Below, piece after piece: positions 8,637 to 18,150 of a DNA stretch of 64,000 bases. Under the pieces are notes generated by a model. It did no database searches and had not been told where the DNA came from. It saw only the letters and a list, made by a program, of their open reading frames with translations. Source of the stretch: Allobogoriella alba (GTDB lineage Bacteria > Actinomycetota > Actinomycetes > Actinomycetales > Actinomycetaceae); NCBI RefSeq assembly GCF_042665525.1, contig NZ_JBHTCQ010000001.1, forward strand, positions 434,001-498,000, written 5' to 3'. Within the stretch, counting starts at the first letter, position 1, and every line of letters starts with the position of its first letter. The translations under genes and the position numbers were made by a program.

Positions 8637-10849
8637 CGTCGAGGCGGGCGGCACGGCGCCCGGTCGCCGCCCTCGCGGCTGCCCTGGCGACGGCCGCGGC
8701 GTGGGCCGCGGTGCCGCCGTCGGCCGGTGCGCCGGAGGACCCCGAGGGCAGGCTCGAGGTCGACATCGACGACCTCGCGCCCGCGGTCCTCACCCCGGGT
8801 GACGGCCTCACCGTCTCCGGGACGATCGTCAACGACTCCGAGCAGGACGTCACGGCGCCGGAGCTGGAGCTCCGCATGCAGCGGTACGCCCCGATCTCCC
8901 GCACGTCGCTGCGCCAGTGGATGGACCCGAGCACCAGCTCCGTCACCATGCAGCTCGCCGTCGAGAACCTCGGGCCGATCCAGGCCGGCTCGTCCGCGTC
9001 GTTCACCGTCGAGGTCGCGCCCGAGGAGCTCGGGCTGTCCTCCTCGTCCTCCTCCTGGGGGCCCCACGGCGTCGAGCTCTCCGTCTCCGACACCGGCGGG
9101 ACGACGCTCTACGGCGTGGACCGCAGCATGGCGCTGTGGTACCCGGACGTCCCGGTCGAGCGCACCCCGGTCCACGTCCTCGTCCCCGTCACGGCGGGCG
9201 CACGAGAACGTGCGGAGGCCGAGGACGACGGTGGCGGCGTCGACGCGGTGGCGGAAGCGGCAGAACCGCGGATCGGTGGGCTGCTGGACGCCGTCGACCA
9301 GCCGGGCGTGACGCTGGCGGTCGATCCTGAGCTCCTGCCCGCCGAGATCGAGACGACGGACCCCGACGAGGCGACCGAGGAGCCCACCACCGACGAGGCG
9401 ACCGAGGAGGAGAGCACGACGGCGGAGGAGACGACCGACGAGGAGACGTCGCCCGAGCCGACCGACGACGCCACCGAGACGCCGACGGACGAGGAGACCG
9501 GGGAGCCGGAGGAGCCGACCGCCGCCGAGACGATCCTGGATTCACTGCTGCAGCACGCCGACGGCACCGGCCGCAGCGTCGCCGTGCTGCCCCGGGCGGA
9601 CGCCGACATCGCGGCCCTCGCGCACAGTCGTGCCGGGCCCCGCCTTGCCTCCACCACCACGGAGGCGCTCACGACGGCGCGTGCGGCCGGTTTCGACGAG
9701 AGCGTCCTTGCCTGGCCCGCCACACAGAACCCCGACCGGCAGACCTTCGACGCGGCGGCCGCGGCCGGCATGGGCACGGCCGTCCTGCCGGTCTCGGCGG
9801 TCTCGCCGCTCGACGAGCTGACCTACACACCCACCGGCCGGGCGGACCTGGCCGCCGGCGGCGGCAGGATCCCGGCGATCCTCGTCGACGACGACGCCAG
9901 CTCCGTCCTGTCCGGCACGATGCCCCCCGCCCCGGGCTCCACGCACGGCCCGGTCGAGCTCAACGGGGTCGACTCGCGGCAGCTGCTGCTCGCGGACACC
10001 GCGGTGATCTCGCGCGAACGTCCGAGCGACCCGCGCGCCGTGAACATCGCGGCCCCGCGCGCGTACGGGGGGGACGTGGACGAGCTCGCCGAGTCCCTCG
10101 AGGCCCTGCTGGCGGCGCCGTGGGTGGCACCGGCGACGCTCGAGCAGATCCGTTCCCTCGACGTGCCCGACCTCGACCGGAACGCGCTGCCCGAGCGGGC
10201 GGTCCGTGACCGGGAGCTGACCCGGCGTGGGCTGGACCGGATGAACGCCGCCCTGTCCCGGGCGGAGACGTTCGCCGGCGCCACCGAGGAGCCGGAGCTG
10301 ATGCTCGACCCGCTCGACGTGCGCGCCTCCTCGCTGCTCTCCGCCGCCTGGCGACGCGACCCGCAGGGCCGGGAGGGCGTCCTGGACGGCCTCGAGGCGG
10401 ACGTCGCCGCCCTGGACGAACGCCTCGGCGCGCTGGAGTCCTCGTCGGTACTGGTCATCAACTCCTCCGTGGTCCTGCCGGTGCACGTACGCAACGACCT
10501 GCCATCGGACGCGACCGTGCAGGTGTCCCTCGAGTCCTCGGACGACCTGCTGCAGGCCAACGGTCCGGTCACCGTGACCGTGCCGTCCGAGTCGCAGGCC
10601 GCCGCCGAGGTGCCGGTCACCGCCGTCGGCAGCGGTGACGTCACCGTGCGTGTCCAGCTCCTCACGCCCGACGGTCAGCCGATCGGCACGCCGAGCGAGC
10701 TCGAGATGCGGGTGCGTGCCGACTGGGAGTCCGTGGGAACGGCCGTCGTGGCCGGCGTGCTCGGCGTCGTCCTCGTCTTCGGCCTGGTCCGCACGGTGCG
10801 CGGCGGACGCCGGATGGAGCCGGCCGCGCCGGACGAGGTGGGAGCGTGA
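8633..10849 (+). CDS. DUF6049-type secreted membrane-anchored protein
   Basis: A 738-residue extracytoplasmic protein of unknown function, equivalent in position to Rv3909 of M. tuberculosis. It has an N-terminal signal-like segment (Arg-rich, then AALAAALATAAAWAAV and an Ala-rich cleavage region), beta-rich domains, a Glu/Thr/Pro-rich linker at about residues 240-300, and a C-terminal membrane anchor (VGTAVVAGVLGVVLVFGLV) with a short basic tail. It overlaps the NUDIX gene by 4 bp and murJ by 4 bp, so it is made with the lipid II flippase; a role in wall synthesis at the flippase is a reasonable inference only. Confidence 0.9.
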   Translation: MTSRRAARRPVAALAAALATAAAWAAVPPSAGAPEDPEGRLEVDIDDLAPAVLTPGDGLTVSGTIVNDSEQDVTAPELELRMQRYAPISRTSLRQWMDPSTSSVTMQLAVENLGPIQAGSSASFTVEVAPEELGLSSSSSSWGPHGVELSVSDTGGTTLYGVDRSMALWYPDVPVERTPVHVLVPVTAGARERAEAEDDGGGVDAVAEAAEPRIGGLLDAVDQPGVTLAVDPELLPAEIETTDPDEATEEPTTDEATEEESTTAEETTDEETSPEPTDDATETPTDEETGEPEEPTAAETILDSLLQHADGTGRSVAVLPRADADIAALAHSRAGPRLASTTTEALTTARAAGFDESVLAWPATQNPDRQTFDAAAAAGMGTAVLPVSAVSPLDELTYTPTGRADLAAGGGRIPAILVDDDASSVLSGTMPPAPGSTHGPVELNGVDSRQLLLADTAVISRERPSDPRAVNIAAPRAYGGDVDELAESLEALLAAPWVAPATLEQIRSLDVPDLDRNALPERAVRDRELTRRGLDRMNAALSRAETFAGATEEPELMLDPLDVRASSLLSAAWRRDPQGREGVLDGLEADVAALDERLGALESSSVLVINSSVVLPVHVRNDLPSDATVQVSLESSDDLLQANGPVTVTVPSESQAAAEVPVTAVGSGDVTVRVQLLTPDGQPIGTPSELEMRVRADWESVGTAVVAGVLGVVLVFGLVRTVRGGRRMEPAAPDEVGA

Positions 10850-13800
10850 GCACCGAGCCCGAGCAGGGTCCGCGCGGCGGGGTCGCCGGCTCCTCGGCGC
10901 TGATGTTCGCCGGGACGCTGGTCTCGCGCATCCTCGGCATGGTCAAGGCGCCGCTGCTGCTCGGCGCCGCGATCGGCATCAACTTCGGCGCCGCCAACGC
11001 GTTCGCGGTGGCCAACAAGCTGCCGAACCTCATCTACATGCTGCTCGCGGGCGGCGTCCTCAACGCCATCCTCGTGCCGCAGATCGTCCGGGCGATCAAG
11101 GACCATCCCGACGGCGGACGCACGTACGTCAACCGGCTCCTGACGGTCGGCATGGCCGGGCTGGCACTGGTCACGGTGCTGCTCACGCTCGCGTCTCCGC
11201 TGCTGATCTCGCTGTACGCCGCCAGCCTCTCGCCGCAGTGGTACGACCTGGCCGTCACGTTCGGGTACTGGTGCATCCCGCAGCTCTTCTTCTACGGCAC
11301 GTACACGCTCTTCGGGCAGGTTCTCAACGCCCGCAACGTCTTCGGCCCGTACATGTGGGCGCCCGCGCTGAACAACCTCGTGGCCATCGGCGGGCTGGTG
11401 GCCTACCTGCTGGTCTTCGGCGGGACGGCCGCCGTGGACGTGGACGACGCGGGAGTCTGGGGGATCAGCCGCACCGCGTTGCTGGCCGGGACGGCGACGC
11501 TCGGCATCGTCGCGCAGGCGGTGGTGCTGCTCGTCCCGCTGTACCGCAGCGGGTTCCGGTACCGCCCGCAGTGGGGGCTGCGCGGCTCGGGCCTGGGCAG
11601 CGCGAGCCGGATGGCGATGTGGGTCTTCGCGGCCCTGGCGGCGAACCAGGCGGCCTACGTCGTCGTCTCCAACGCCGCGGCCTACGCATTCCGCGCCGGC
11701 GACGGCGCCGCGGACGTGGCCGGCAACGCGGCGTACGACACCGCGTTCCTCGTCTACACCCTGCCCACGTCCCTGGTCACGGTCTCCCTCGTCACCGCGC
11801 TGTTCACCCGCATGTCGGCCAATGCCGCCGCGCAGAAGCTCGCCGCCGTCCGGTCCGACCTGTCGAAAGGCCTGCGGACCGTCTCGGCGTTCACGGTCCT
11901 GGCGGCTGTCCTGCTCATGGTGACCGCACTACCGGTGATCCGGGTGGTCGCGGCGACCGTCGGCTACGCCGAGGTGCAGTCGATCGCCCGGGTGACCGTC
12001 GCGATGGCGCCGGGCCTCGTCGCGGTCGGCATCTTCACGATGTGTCAGCGGGTCTTCTACGCGTTCGAGGACGCCCGCGGCCTGTTCCGGCTGCAGATCC
12101 CGATGGTGGTGCTGCTCGCCACGGGCGCCGCCGCCTCGATGCTGCTGCCGGCCCGGTGGACCGTGGTCGGCATCGGCGTGGCGATGACGCTCTCGAGCTG
12201 CGTCGGAGCCCTGGTGACGTACCTGGGCCTGCGCCTTCACCTGCGGACGATCGACGGCGGGCGCGTGCTCCGGACGCATCTGCGGCTCCTGCTCGCCGCG
12301 GTGCCGACCGGGCTGCTGGGATGGGGCCTGCTGCGCCTCGCCGGCACGGACCACGAGCTGACCGTGCTGGGCGCACTTTGGCGGATCCTCCTGGTCTCGG
12401 TCGTCTCGGGCGCGATCTACGTGCTGGTGCTGCGGGTGCTGCGCGTCGAGGAGCTGAACGTCCTGGGGGAGTCCGTCGGCCGGCTGCTGCTGCTCGCCGG
12501 CCGTCGCGTCCCCAGCCCTGTCGGCCCCTTCCTGGTCCGCCTCGGCACGGCCCTTGCGCCGGGGACGGCGGCCCGTCGCCCGGACGACCCCGGTCCGCCG
12601 CCGCCCCCGCCGGACGGGGGCGGACCCCCCGCCGGGGCAGGCCCAGGCCCGGACACCGCGGGCCCGGCGCCGGCTCCGCCCGCGCCGGACGGCTCGAGCG
12701 AACCGGCGACGCGCGAGACGCCGGCCAGGATGGACGCGGCATCGGGCGCTCCGCTGCGTACACTCGGCAGCGACGCTGCAGGTGAGACAGGGACGGGGGG
12801 CACAGGACTGAACCAGCGCACGGACGGCGCCGGAGAGCACGCTCTCCTCGGCGAGCGTTATGAGCTCGGCCCGGCGCTGGAGACCACCGTCGGTGGCGTC
12901 GAGCACCGCCGCGCCCGCGACCGCACCCTCGAGGCCGACGTCGAGGTCCTTGTCCTGCCCCCGACCGGGTCGAAGGTGGCCGAGGTCCTCGACGCGGCTC
13001 GCCGCGCGGCGCTCGTGGACGACCACAGGCTGCTGCGCGTCCTCGACGTCGGCAGCGACGAGAGGGCGGCGTACGTCGTCACCGGGCGTGTGACCGGGCC
13101 GGACCTCGCCGCGCTCAGCGCACCGGCAGGACTGCCGCCCGAGCAGGCCCGCGCCGTGATCGGCGAGGCCGCCGCCGCGCTCGAGGCCGCCCGCCGGCAC
13201 GGCGTACGCCATCTCGCGCTCCGGCCGGAGAGCGTCCACGTCACCCCCGACGGCGAGGTCCTCGTCACGGGCCTGGGCACCGATGCGGTGCTGCTCGGCA
13301 CGGCCGAGCAGCCGGACGACTCACCCCTCACGACGGCCCGGCGGGACGCGACCGACCTCGTCCACCTGCTCTACCTGGCCCTCACCGGGACGTCACCCGA
13401 GGAGGGGTCGCCGTCTCCCCGTGAGGTCCGGTCCGAGGTCCCAGGAGACCTCGACGACGTGTGCGCCCGGACGCTGCGGGAGGACGGTCCTCGGAGCACC
13501 GGGGAGCTCCTGCGGCTCCTCGCACCGTGGCCCACGGTCGACTCCGCCCTGGCCAGGGCTGGCGCCGCCCCACCCCCACCCGCCGCACCGCCGGTGTCCG
13601 CGCAGCCGGACGACGGTGACGCGGCGGCTCCCACCGCCGAGACCGCCGCGGCCGGGACGGCGACCGCCGGTGTCGTCGCTGCAGGCGCCGCAGGCGCTGC
13701 GGCCGCTGCGGGGTCGGGCGCCGTGGAGGCGGCCACGAGCCGGCTGACCCGCCCGGGCAAGCGTCCGGCATGGGCGCCGCTGCGGCCCGCCGGACCGTCC

Positions 13801-15144
13801 ACGGCCGAGCCTGCCGTCCAGGAGGAGGCGCCCCCGCCACCACCGGGCTCGGACGCACCACCCCCGCCCGAGGAACCGGACGAACGGGACACCGACGAGG
13901 CCGCTGCGGACAGCGCTCCGGCGGCGGACGACGTGCCCGCGGCGCCCGCACCCGACGAGCCGATCGCCACCCTCGACGTACCGGCCGTGACGGCCCCCGC
14001 CGCATCCGAGTCCGCCGACGAGCCACCCGCGCCGGAGCCACCCGCGCCGGAGCCACCCGCGCCCGAGCCACCCGCGCCCGAGCCACCCGCGCCCGAGCCG
14101 CCTCGGTCGATGTCGTGGAAGCCCCATCCGCCGGCACAAGCGGCACCGGCTCCCCAGTTCGGTGACATCCTCTCCGCCTCATCCGCACCCACGCCGGGCA
14201 CGGAGCCTGAGCACGGGCCCAGCCATACCCGTGGCGCCGGCGTCGCGGCCGCCGCGGGCGCCTTCGGAAGCCTGGCTCGGTCGGCGGCCTCCGCCATCGG
14301 TTCCGGTGCCCGGCGCGCGGCCGAGGGCACCCGCGAGTCGGTGGGCTCCGCCGTCGCGAGCGGACGCCAGCGGGCCGCCACCACCGCCGAGTCGCTGCGT
14401 GCCCGGAAGGGCACGACCACCACCGTCACCGAGGAGATCGCTCGCCAGCGGGCCGAGGACGGGATCTCCGAGATCGACGGGCCCGAGGTGCCCTTCGCAG
14501 ACCGGCGGATGGACCCGACACCTGTGGTCCTGGTCGGCCTGATCGCGCTCGTCCTCATCCTCGTGCTGCTGTCCGTCCGGACGCTCTTCGCGCCACCGGA
14601 CCCGGTGTCCCTCCCCACGTACCACCCCGCCGCGACCGCCACGGAGGAGCCGACGACCCCGCCGGAGGAAGAGCAGACCACCGAGGAGCCCGCCGAGGAG
14701 GAGACCACCGCGCAGGTCACACCCGTCATCGCCGAGCTGGCACCCCTCGACCCCGAGGGCGACGGACTCGAGAACCCCGAGCTCACTCCGCGTGCGATGG
14801 ACGACGACCCCGAGTCGTTCTGGCGGTCCCGCTCCTACGTCGATCCGTCATACGGCATGAAGTCCGGCATCGGGCTGCTGGTCACGCTCGAGGAGACCGC
14901 GACGGTGAGCCGCGTCGAGATGGACCTCATGGGCGAGGGCGGGATGGTCGAGATCCGCGCCACATCCGGTGAGGAACCGACCGACGGCGAACCGCTCGTC
15001 GCCGGCGAGATGGGCCCGGACACCGTCTTCGAGTTCGACGACCCCGTGGAGACCGACTCGCTGGTGCTCTGGTTCCCTCAGCTGCCGGTCGCCGAGTCGG
15101 ACGGACTCAACCGCATCGAGCTCGCCGAGCTGCGGGTCGGCTGA
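10846..15144 (+). CDS. murJ: MurJ lipid II flippase fused to a pseudokinase and an extracellular discoidin-like domain
   Basis: Flips lipid II across the membrane. The 1432-residue chain has a MurJ/MviN core (residues ~10-540, about 14 membrane segments, opening SALMFAGTLVSRILGMVKAP), a Pro-rich link, a protein-kinase-like domain (~660-890), an Ala/Pro-rich region with five EPPAP units, a basic juxtamembrane stretch with TTTTVTEE at 1190-1197, one more membrane segment (~1225-1247) and a C-terminal beta domain like discoidin/carbohydrate-binding folds. The kinase is degenerate: HRDLKPEN is HLALRPES (from His 789), DFG is GLG, and the VAVK lysine is missing. Rv3910 has the same plan; there PknB phosphorylates the pseudokinase and FhaA binds. 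Both partners are in this window. Gene overlaps its upstream neighbour by 4 bp. Confidence 0.95.
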   Translation: MSTEPEQGPRGGVAGSSALMFAGTLVSRILGMVKAPLLLGAAIGINFGAANAFAVANKLPNLIYMLLAGGVLNAILVPQIVRAIKDHPDGGRTYVNRLLTVGMAGLALVTVLLTLASPLLISLYAASLSPQWYDLAVTFGYWCIPQLFFYGTYTLFGQVLNARNVFGPYMWAPALNNLVAIGGLVAYLLVFGGTAAVDVDDAGVWGISRTALLAGTATLGIVAQAVVLLVPLYRSGFRYRPQWGLRGSGLGSASRMAMWVFAALAANQAAYVVVSNAAAYAFRAGDGAADVAGNAAYDTAFLVYTLPTSLVTVSLVTALFTRMSANAAAQKLAAVRSDLSKGLRTVSAFTVLAAVLLMVTALPVIRVVAATVGYAEVQSIARVTVAMAPGLVAVGIFTMCQRVFYAFEDARGLFRLQIPMVVLLATGAAASMLLPARWTVVGIGVAMTLSSCVGALVTYLGLRLHLRTIDGGRVLRTHLRLLLAAVPTGLLGWGLLRLAGTDHELTVLGALWRILLVSVVSGAIYVLVLRVLRVEELNVLGESVGRLLLLAGRRVPSPVGPFLVRLGTALAPGTAARRPDDPGPPPPPPDGGGPPAGAGPGPDTAGPAPAPPAPDGSSEPATRETPARMDAASGAPLRTLGSDAAGETGTGGTGLNQRTDGAGEHALLGERYELGPALETTVGGVEHRRARDRTLEADVEVLVLPPTGSKVAEVLDAARRAALVDDHRLLRVLDVGSDERAAYVVTGRVTGPDLAALSAPAGLPPEQARAVIGEAAAALEAARRHGVRHLALRPESVHVTPDGEVLVTGLGTDAVLLGTAEQPDDSPLTTARRDATDLVHLLYLALTGTSPEEGSPSPREVRSEVPGDLDDVCARTLREDGPRSTGELLRLLAPWPTVDSALARAGAAPPPPAAPPVSAQPDDGDAAAPTAETAAAGTATAGVVAAGAAGAAAAAGSGAVEAATSRLTRPGKRPAWAPLRPAGPSTAEPAVQEEAPPPPPGSDAPPPPEEPDERDTDEAAADSAPAADDVPAAPAPDEPIATLDVPAVTAPAASESADEPPAPEPPAPEPPAPEPPAPEPPAPEPPRSMSWKPHPPAQAAPAPQFGDILSASSAPTPGTEPEHGPSHTRGAGVAAAAGAFGSLARSAASAIGSGARRAAEGTRESVGSAVASGRQRAATTAESLRARKGTTTTVTEEIARQRAEDGISEIDGPEVPFADRRMDPTPVVLVGLIALVLILVLLSVRTLFAPPDPVSLPTYHPAATATEEPTTPPEEEQTTEEPAEEETTAQVTPVIAELAPLDPEGDGLENPELTPRAMDDDPESFWRSRSYVDPSYGMKSGIGLLVTLEETATVSRVEMDLMGEGGMVEIRATSGEEPTDGEPLVAGEMGPDTVFEFDDPVETDSLVLWFPQLPVAESDGLNRIELAELRVG
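14020..14099 (+). repeat. 15-bp tandem repeat coding Glu-Pro-Pro-Ala-Pro in the murJ fusion
   Basis: About five copies of GAGCCACCCGCGCCG (with G/C variation at the final positions) encode consecutive EPPAP units in the cytoplasmic linker between the pseudokinase and the second membrane anchor. In frame; probably length-variable. Confidence 0.9.
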
Positions 15145-15232
15145 CTTTCCGCGTCGCGGAGGCCACACGGCACGAAGGAACAACGCCCACATACCATCGG
15201 TTGCACCGACGGACCACCGAGAACGTGAGGAC

Positions 15233-16252
15233 ATGATGGCTGAAGAGCAGACCGCGCCCGAGGTCAGGGACGTCGTGATCATCGGATCGGGCCCCGCCGG
15301 TTACACCGCCGGGGTCTACGCCGCCCGTGCCAACCTGCGCCCGGTGATCTTCGCCGGGTCGATCACCGCCGGCGGTGCCCTGATGAACACCACGGACGTG
15401 GAGAACTTCCCCGGCTTCCCGGACGGGATCATGGGTCCGGAGCTGATGGAGAAGATGCAGGCCCAGGCCGAGCGCTTCGGCGCCGAGGTTCGCTACGAGG
15501 ACGTCGTCTCCGTCGAGCTGTCCGGCGAGATCAAGACCGTCACCACCGACGACGACGAGACCGTCGCCGCCCGCGCCGTCATCCTCGCCAACGGCTCCGC
15601 CTACCGGGAGCTCGGCCTGCCCGAGGAGAAGACGCTGAACGGCAAGGGCATCTCCTGGTGCGCCACCTGTGACGGCTTCTTCTTCCGCGAGCAGCACGTC
15701 CTCGTCGTCGGCGGCGGCGACAGTGCCATGGAGGAGGCGCTGTTCCTGACCCGCTTCGCCGAGAAGGTCACCGTGGTGCACCGGCGGGACGAGCTGCGCG
15801 CCTCCAAGATCATGGCCGAGCGCGCGCTGGCCCACGAGAAGATCTCCTTCGAGTGGAACAGCGAGGTCGTCGCCATCCATGGCGAGGAGCGGGTCTCCGG
15901 CGCCACCCTCCGCGACACCGTCACGGGCGAGGAGCGCCCGATCGAGGCCACCGGCGTGTTCGTCGCCATCGGGCACGACCCGCGCACCGAGATCCTGGCG
16001 GGGCAGGTGGACCTGGACCCCGAGGGCTACATCGTCGTGAAGCACCCGACCACCGAGACCAACCTGCCCGGCGTCTTCGCCTGCGGCGACGCGGTCGACC
16101 ACATCTACCGCCAGGCGATCACCGCCGCGGGCACCGGCTGCTCGGCCGCCCTGGACGCGGAGCGTTACCTCGCCGACCTGGACGAGGCCGGCACCCCGGC
16201 GCCGGACGCCGCGCAGACCACCCCCGAGCAGGAGGCCAAGGCGCTCGTCTGA
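15233..16252 (+). CDS. trxB: Thioredoxin reductase
   Basis: NADPH-dependent flavoenzyme that reduces thioredoxin. The 339-residue protein has the FAD motif GSGPAGYTAGVY, the redox pair Cys-Ala-Thr-Cys (Cys 143, Cys 146), the NADPH site VGGGDSAMEEA and HRRDELRAS, and the C-terminal GDAVD segment: a complete low-molecular-weight reductase. Two ATGs lie in tandem at 15233 and 15236; GTGAGG is better spaced to the second, so the protein may be one residue shorter. It sits 88 bp after murJ and 27 bp before trxA, with which it forms an operon. In mycobacteria sigM intervenes before trxB; it is absent here. Confidence 0.97.
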   Translation: MMAEEQTAPEVRDVVIIGSGPAGYTAGVYAARANLRPVIFAGSITAGGALMNTTDVENFPGFPDGIMGPELMEKMQAQAERFGAEVRYEDVVSVELSGEIKTVTTDDDETVAARAVILANGSAYRELGLPEEKTLNGKGISWCATCDGFFFREQHVLVVGGGDSAMEEALFLTRFAEKVTVVHRRDELRASKIMAERALAHEKISFEWNSEVVAIHGEERVSGATLRDTVTGEERPIEATGVFVAIGHDPRTEILAGQVDLDPEGYIVVKHPTTETNLPGVFACGDAVDHIYRQAITAAGTGCSAALDAERYLADLDEAGTPAPDAAQTTPEQEAKALV

Positions 16253-16279
16253 GCGCCGGCCGCGACAGGAGGACATCCC

Positions 16280-16606
16280 GTGAGCTCCGTCAACGACGTC
16301 ACCGACGCCACCTTCGAGGACGAGGTCCTGAAGTCCGACAAGCCCGTCGTGGTCGACTTCTGGGCCGACTGGTGCGGACCGTGCAAGCAGATGGCGCCGA
16401 TCATCGACGAGATCGCCGCCGAGCACGGCGAGCAGATCACCTTCGTCAAGATGGACACCGACGCCAACCACGCCACCCCGGCGAAGTACGGGATCATCTC
16501 CATCCCGACGTTCAACGTCTACGTCGGCGGCGAGCTGGCGAAGACCATCGTCGGTGCCAAGCCGAAGAAGGCGTTCACCGACGAGCTCTCCGAGTACCTC
16601 ACCTGA
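16280..16606 (+). CDS. trxA: Thioredoxin
   Basis: Cytoplasmic disulfide reductase, partner of the adjacent TrxB. The 108-residue product has the canonical WCGPCK site (Cys 32, Cys 35), the VVDFWADW strand before it, and the cis-proline loop ISIPTF. GTG at 16280 is preceded by ACAGGAGGA, a strong ribosome site. Standard length; nothing odd. Confidence 0.98.
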   Translation: MSSVNDVTDATFEDEVLKSDKPVVVDFWADWCGPCKQMAPIIDEIAAEHGEQITFVKMDTDANHATPAKYGIISIPTFNVYVGGELAKTIVGAKPKKAFTDELSEYLT

Positions 16607-16780
16607 TCGATCCTCCGCGCTGAGGCGTCACACCCCTCGGTGCGGGCGTCACTGCTCGGCGGGACCTCGAGAGCTCGGTTCCTCACGCGCCGGGACGGTA
16701 CGACGAGCGGCGTTCCTCCGGTGGCAGACTGCACGGGACGCCGGGCACGCCGGCGTCTGGCGACCGAGAGGCGAAGGATC

Positions 16781-18139
16781 ATGGACGCACCGGGTGTGCA
16801 GGCAGGGCACGGCGAGCACGGCGGACGGAACGCCGCTGCTGCCGCCGCCGCCGGCACCCGGCTCGACCCCTGGTTCGCGGCCTACGCGGAGCGGGCGCAC
16901 GGGATGCGCGCCTCCGAGGTGCGATCGTTGTTCGCCGTCGCGAACCGGCCCGAGGTGGTCTCGCTCGCGGGCGGGATGCCCAACATCGAAGGCCTGCCGT
17001 TGGACTTCCTGGCCGAGATGACCGCCAAGCTGCTGAGGGAGCGGGGTACCCGCGCGCTGCAGTACGGCGGCGGCCAGGGCGAGGAGGAGCTCCGGGAGCA
17101 GATCGTCGAGGTCATGCGCTACGACCACGTCCACGCGCACCCGGACGACGTCGTCGTCACCACCGGTTCGCAGCAGGCGCTGGACCTCGTCACCGAGATC
17201 TTCGTGGACCCCGGTGACGTCGTCGTCGCGGAGGCGCCGAGCTACGTCGGTGCGCTGGGCGTCTTCCGGGCCTACCAGGCCGACGTCGTCCACGTCGCGA
17301 TGGACGAGGCCGGGCTGGTTCCCGAGGAGCTCGACCGTTGTCTTGCTGAGCTGAAGCGGCAGGGGCGGCGGGTGAAGCTTCTCTACACCGTGCCGAACTT
17401 CCACAACCCTGCCGGCGTGACGCTGACGATGGAACGACGCCCGCAGATCGTGGAGATCTGCCGGCGCCACCATGTCCTCGTCCTCGAGGACAACCCGTAC
17501 GGCCTGCTCGGCTTCGACGCCGACCCCATGCCCTCGCTGAAGAGCATCGACGACGACGGCGTCGTGTACCTCGGCTCGTTCTCGAAGACCTTCGCGCCCG
17601 GATACCGCGTCGGCTGGGCCCTCGCGCCGCACGCGGTCCGCGAGAAGCTCGTCCTGGCGAGCGAGTCGGCGATCCTGTCCCCGACCATGATGGGCCAGCT
17701 GTCGATCGCGGCGTACCTGTCCGGCTACGACTGGTACGGACAGGTGAAGAGCTACCGAGAGATGTACCGCGAACGCCGCGACGCCATGCTCTCCGCCCTC
17801 GCCGAGTTCCTTCCGGAGGCCTCCTGGACGGTGCCCGACGGCGGCTTCTACACCTGGGTCAAGCTGCCGGACGGGCTGGACGCGCAGGCGATGCTCCCGC
17901 GCGCCGTCACCAACCTCGTCGCCTACGTCTCCGGGACGGCGTTCTACGCGGACGGCCAGGGCCACGACCACGTCCGGCTGTCGTTCTGCTACCCGACGCC
18001 GGAACGCATCCGCGAGGGCGTCCGCCGCCTCGCGGACGTGGTCCGGGCCGAGGCCGAGCTCGTCCGGATGTTCGGCACCGCGCCGCAACCATCACGGCCC
18101 GGCGAGACCGTGGAGTTCCCGTCACCCGACCAGGTCTGA
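16781..18139 (+). CDS. PLP-dependent aminotransferase, class I/II (2-aminoadipate-like)
   Basis: Fold-type I aminotransferase of 452 residues in the LysN/MocR-C-terminal-like group. Motifs: SLAGGMPNIEGLP near the start, the Gly-rich TGSQQALDL, the NFHNPAGVT substrate/PLP loop, DNPYGLLGF (PLP-binding Asp/Tyr) and SFSKTFAPGYRVGW with the Schiff-base Lys 269. The ATG at 16781 has GAAGGA just upstream. It is followed 11 bp later by a Ddl-like ligase, so the two are likely co-transcribed. Whether it supplies an amino acid for that ligase is inference; the substrate cannot be read from sequence. Confidence 0.92.
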   Translation: MDAPGVQAGHGEHGGRNAAAAAAAGTRLDPWFAAYAERAHGMRASEVRSLFAVANRPEVVSLAGGMPNIEGLPLDFLAEMTAKLLRERGTRALQYGGGQGEEELREQIVEVMRYDHVHAHPDDVVVTTGSQQALDLVTEIFVDPGDVVVAEAPSYVGALGVFRAYQADVVHVAMDEAGLVPEELDRCLAELKRQGRRVKLLYTVPNFHNPAGVTLTMERRPQIVEICRRHHVLVLEDNPYGLLGFDADPMPSLKSIDDDGVVYLGSFSKTFAPGYRVGWALAPHAVREKLVLASESAILSPTMMGQLSIAAYLSGYDWYGQVKSYREMYRERRDAMLSALAEFLPEASWTVPDGGFYTWVKLPDGLDAQAMLPRAVTNLVAYVSGTAFYADGQGHDHVRLSFCYPTPERIREGVRRLADVVRAEAELVRMFGTAPQPSRPGETVEFPSPDQV

Positions 18140-18150
18140 GAAGAGGTCCC

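Noticed and set aside
14020..14099. Repeats in the murJ fusion as a possible regulatory array
   Set aside because: They encode an in-frame EPPAP linker and have no spacers.
16640..16780. Upstream extension of the aminotransferase to 16640
   Set aside because: The added 47 residues are Arg-rich and not family-like; GAAGGA before ATG 16781 and the conserved start of the fold favour the shorter form.
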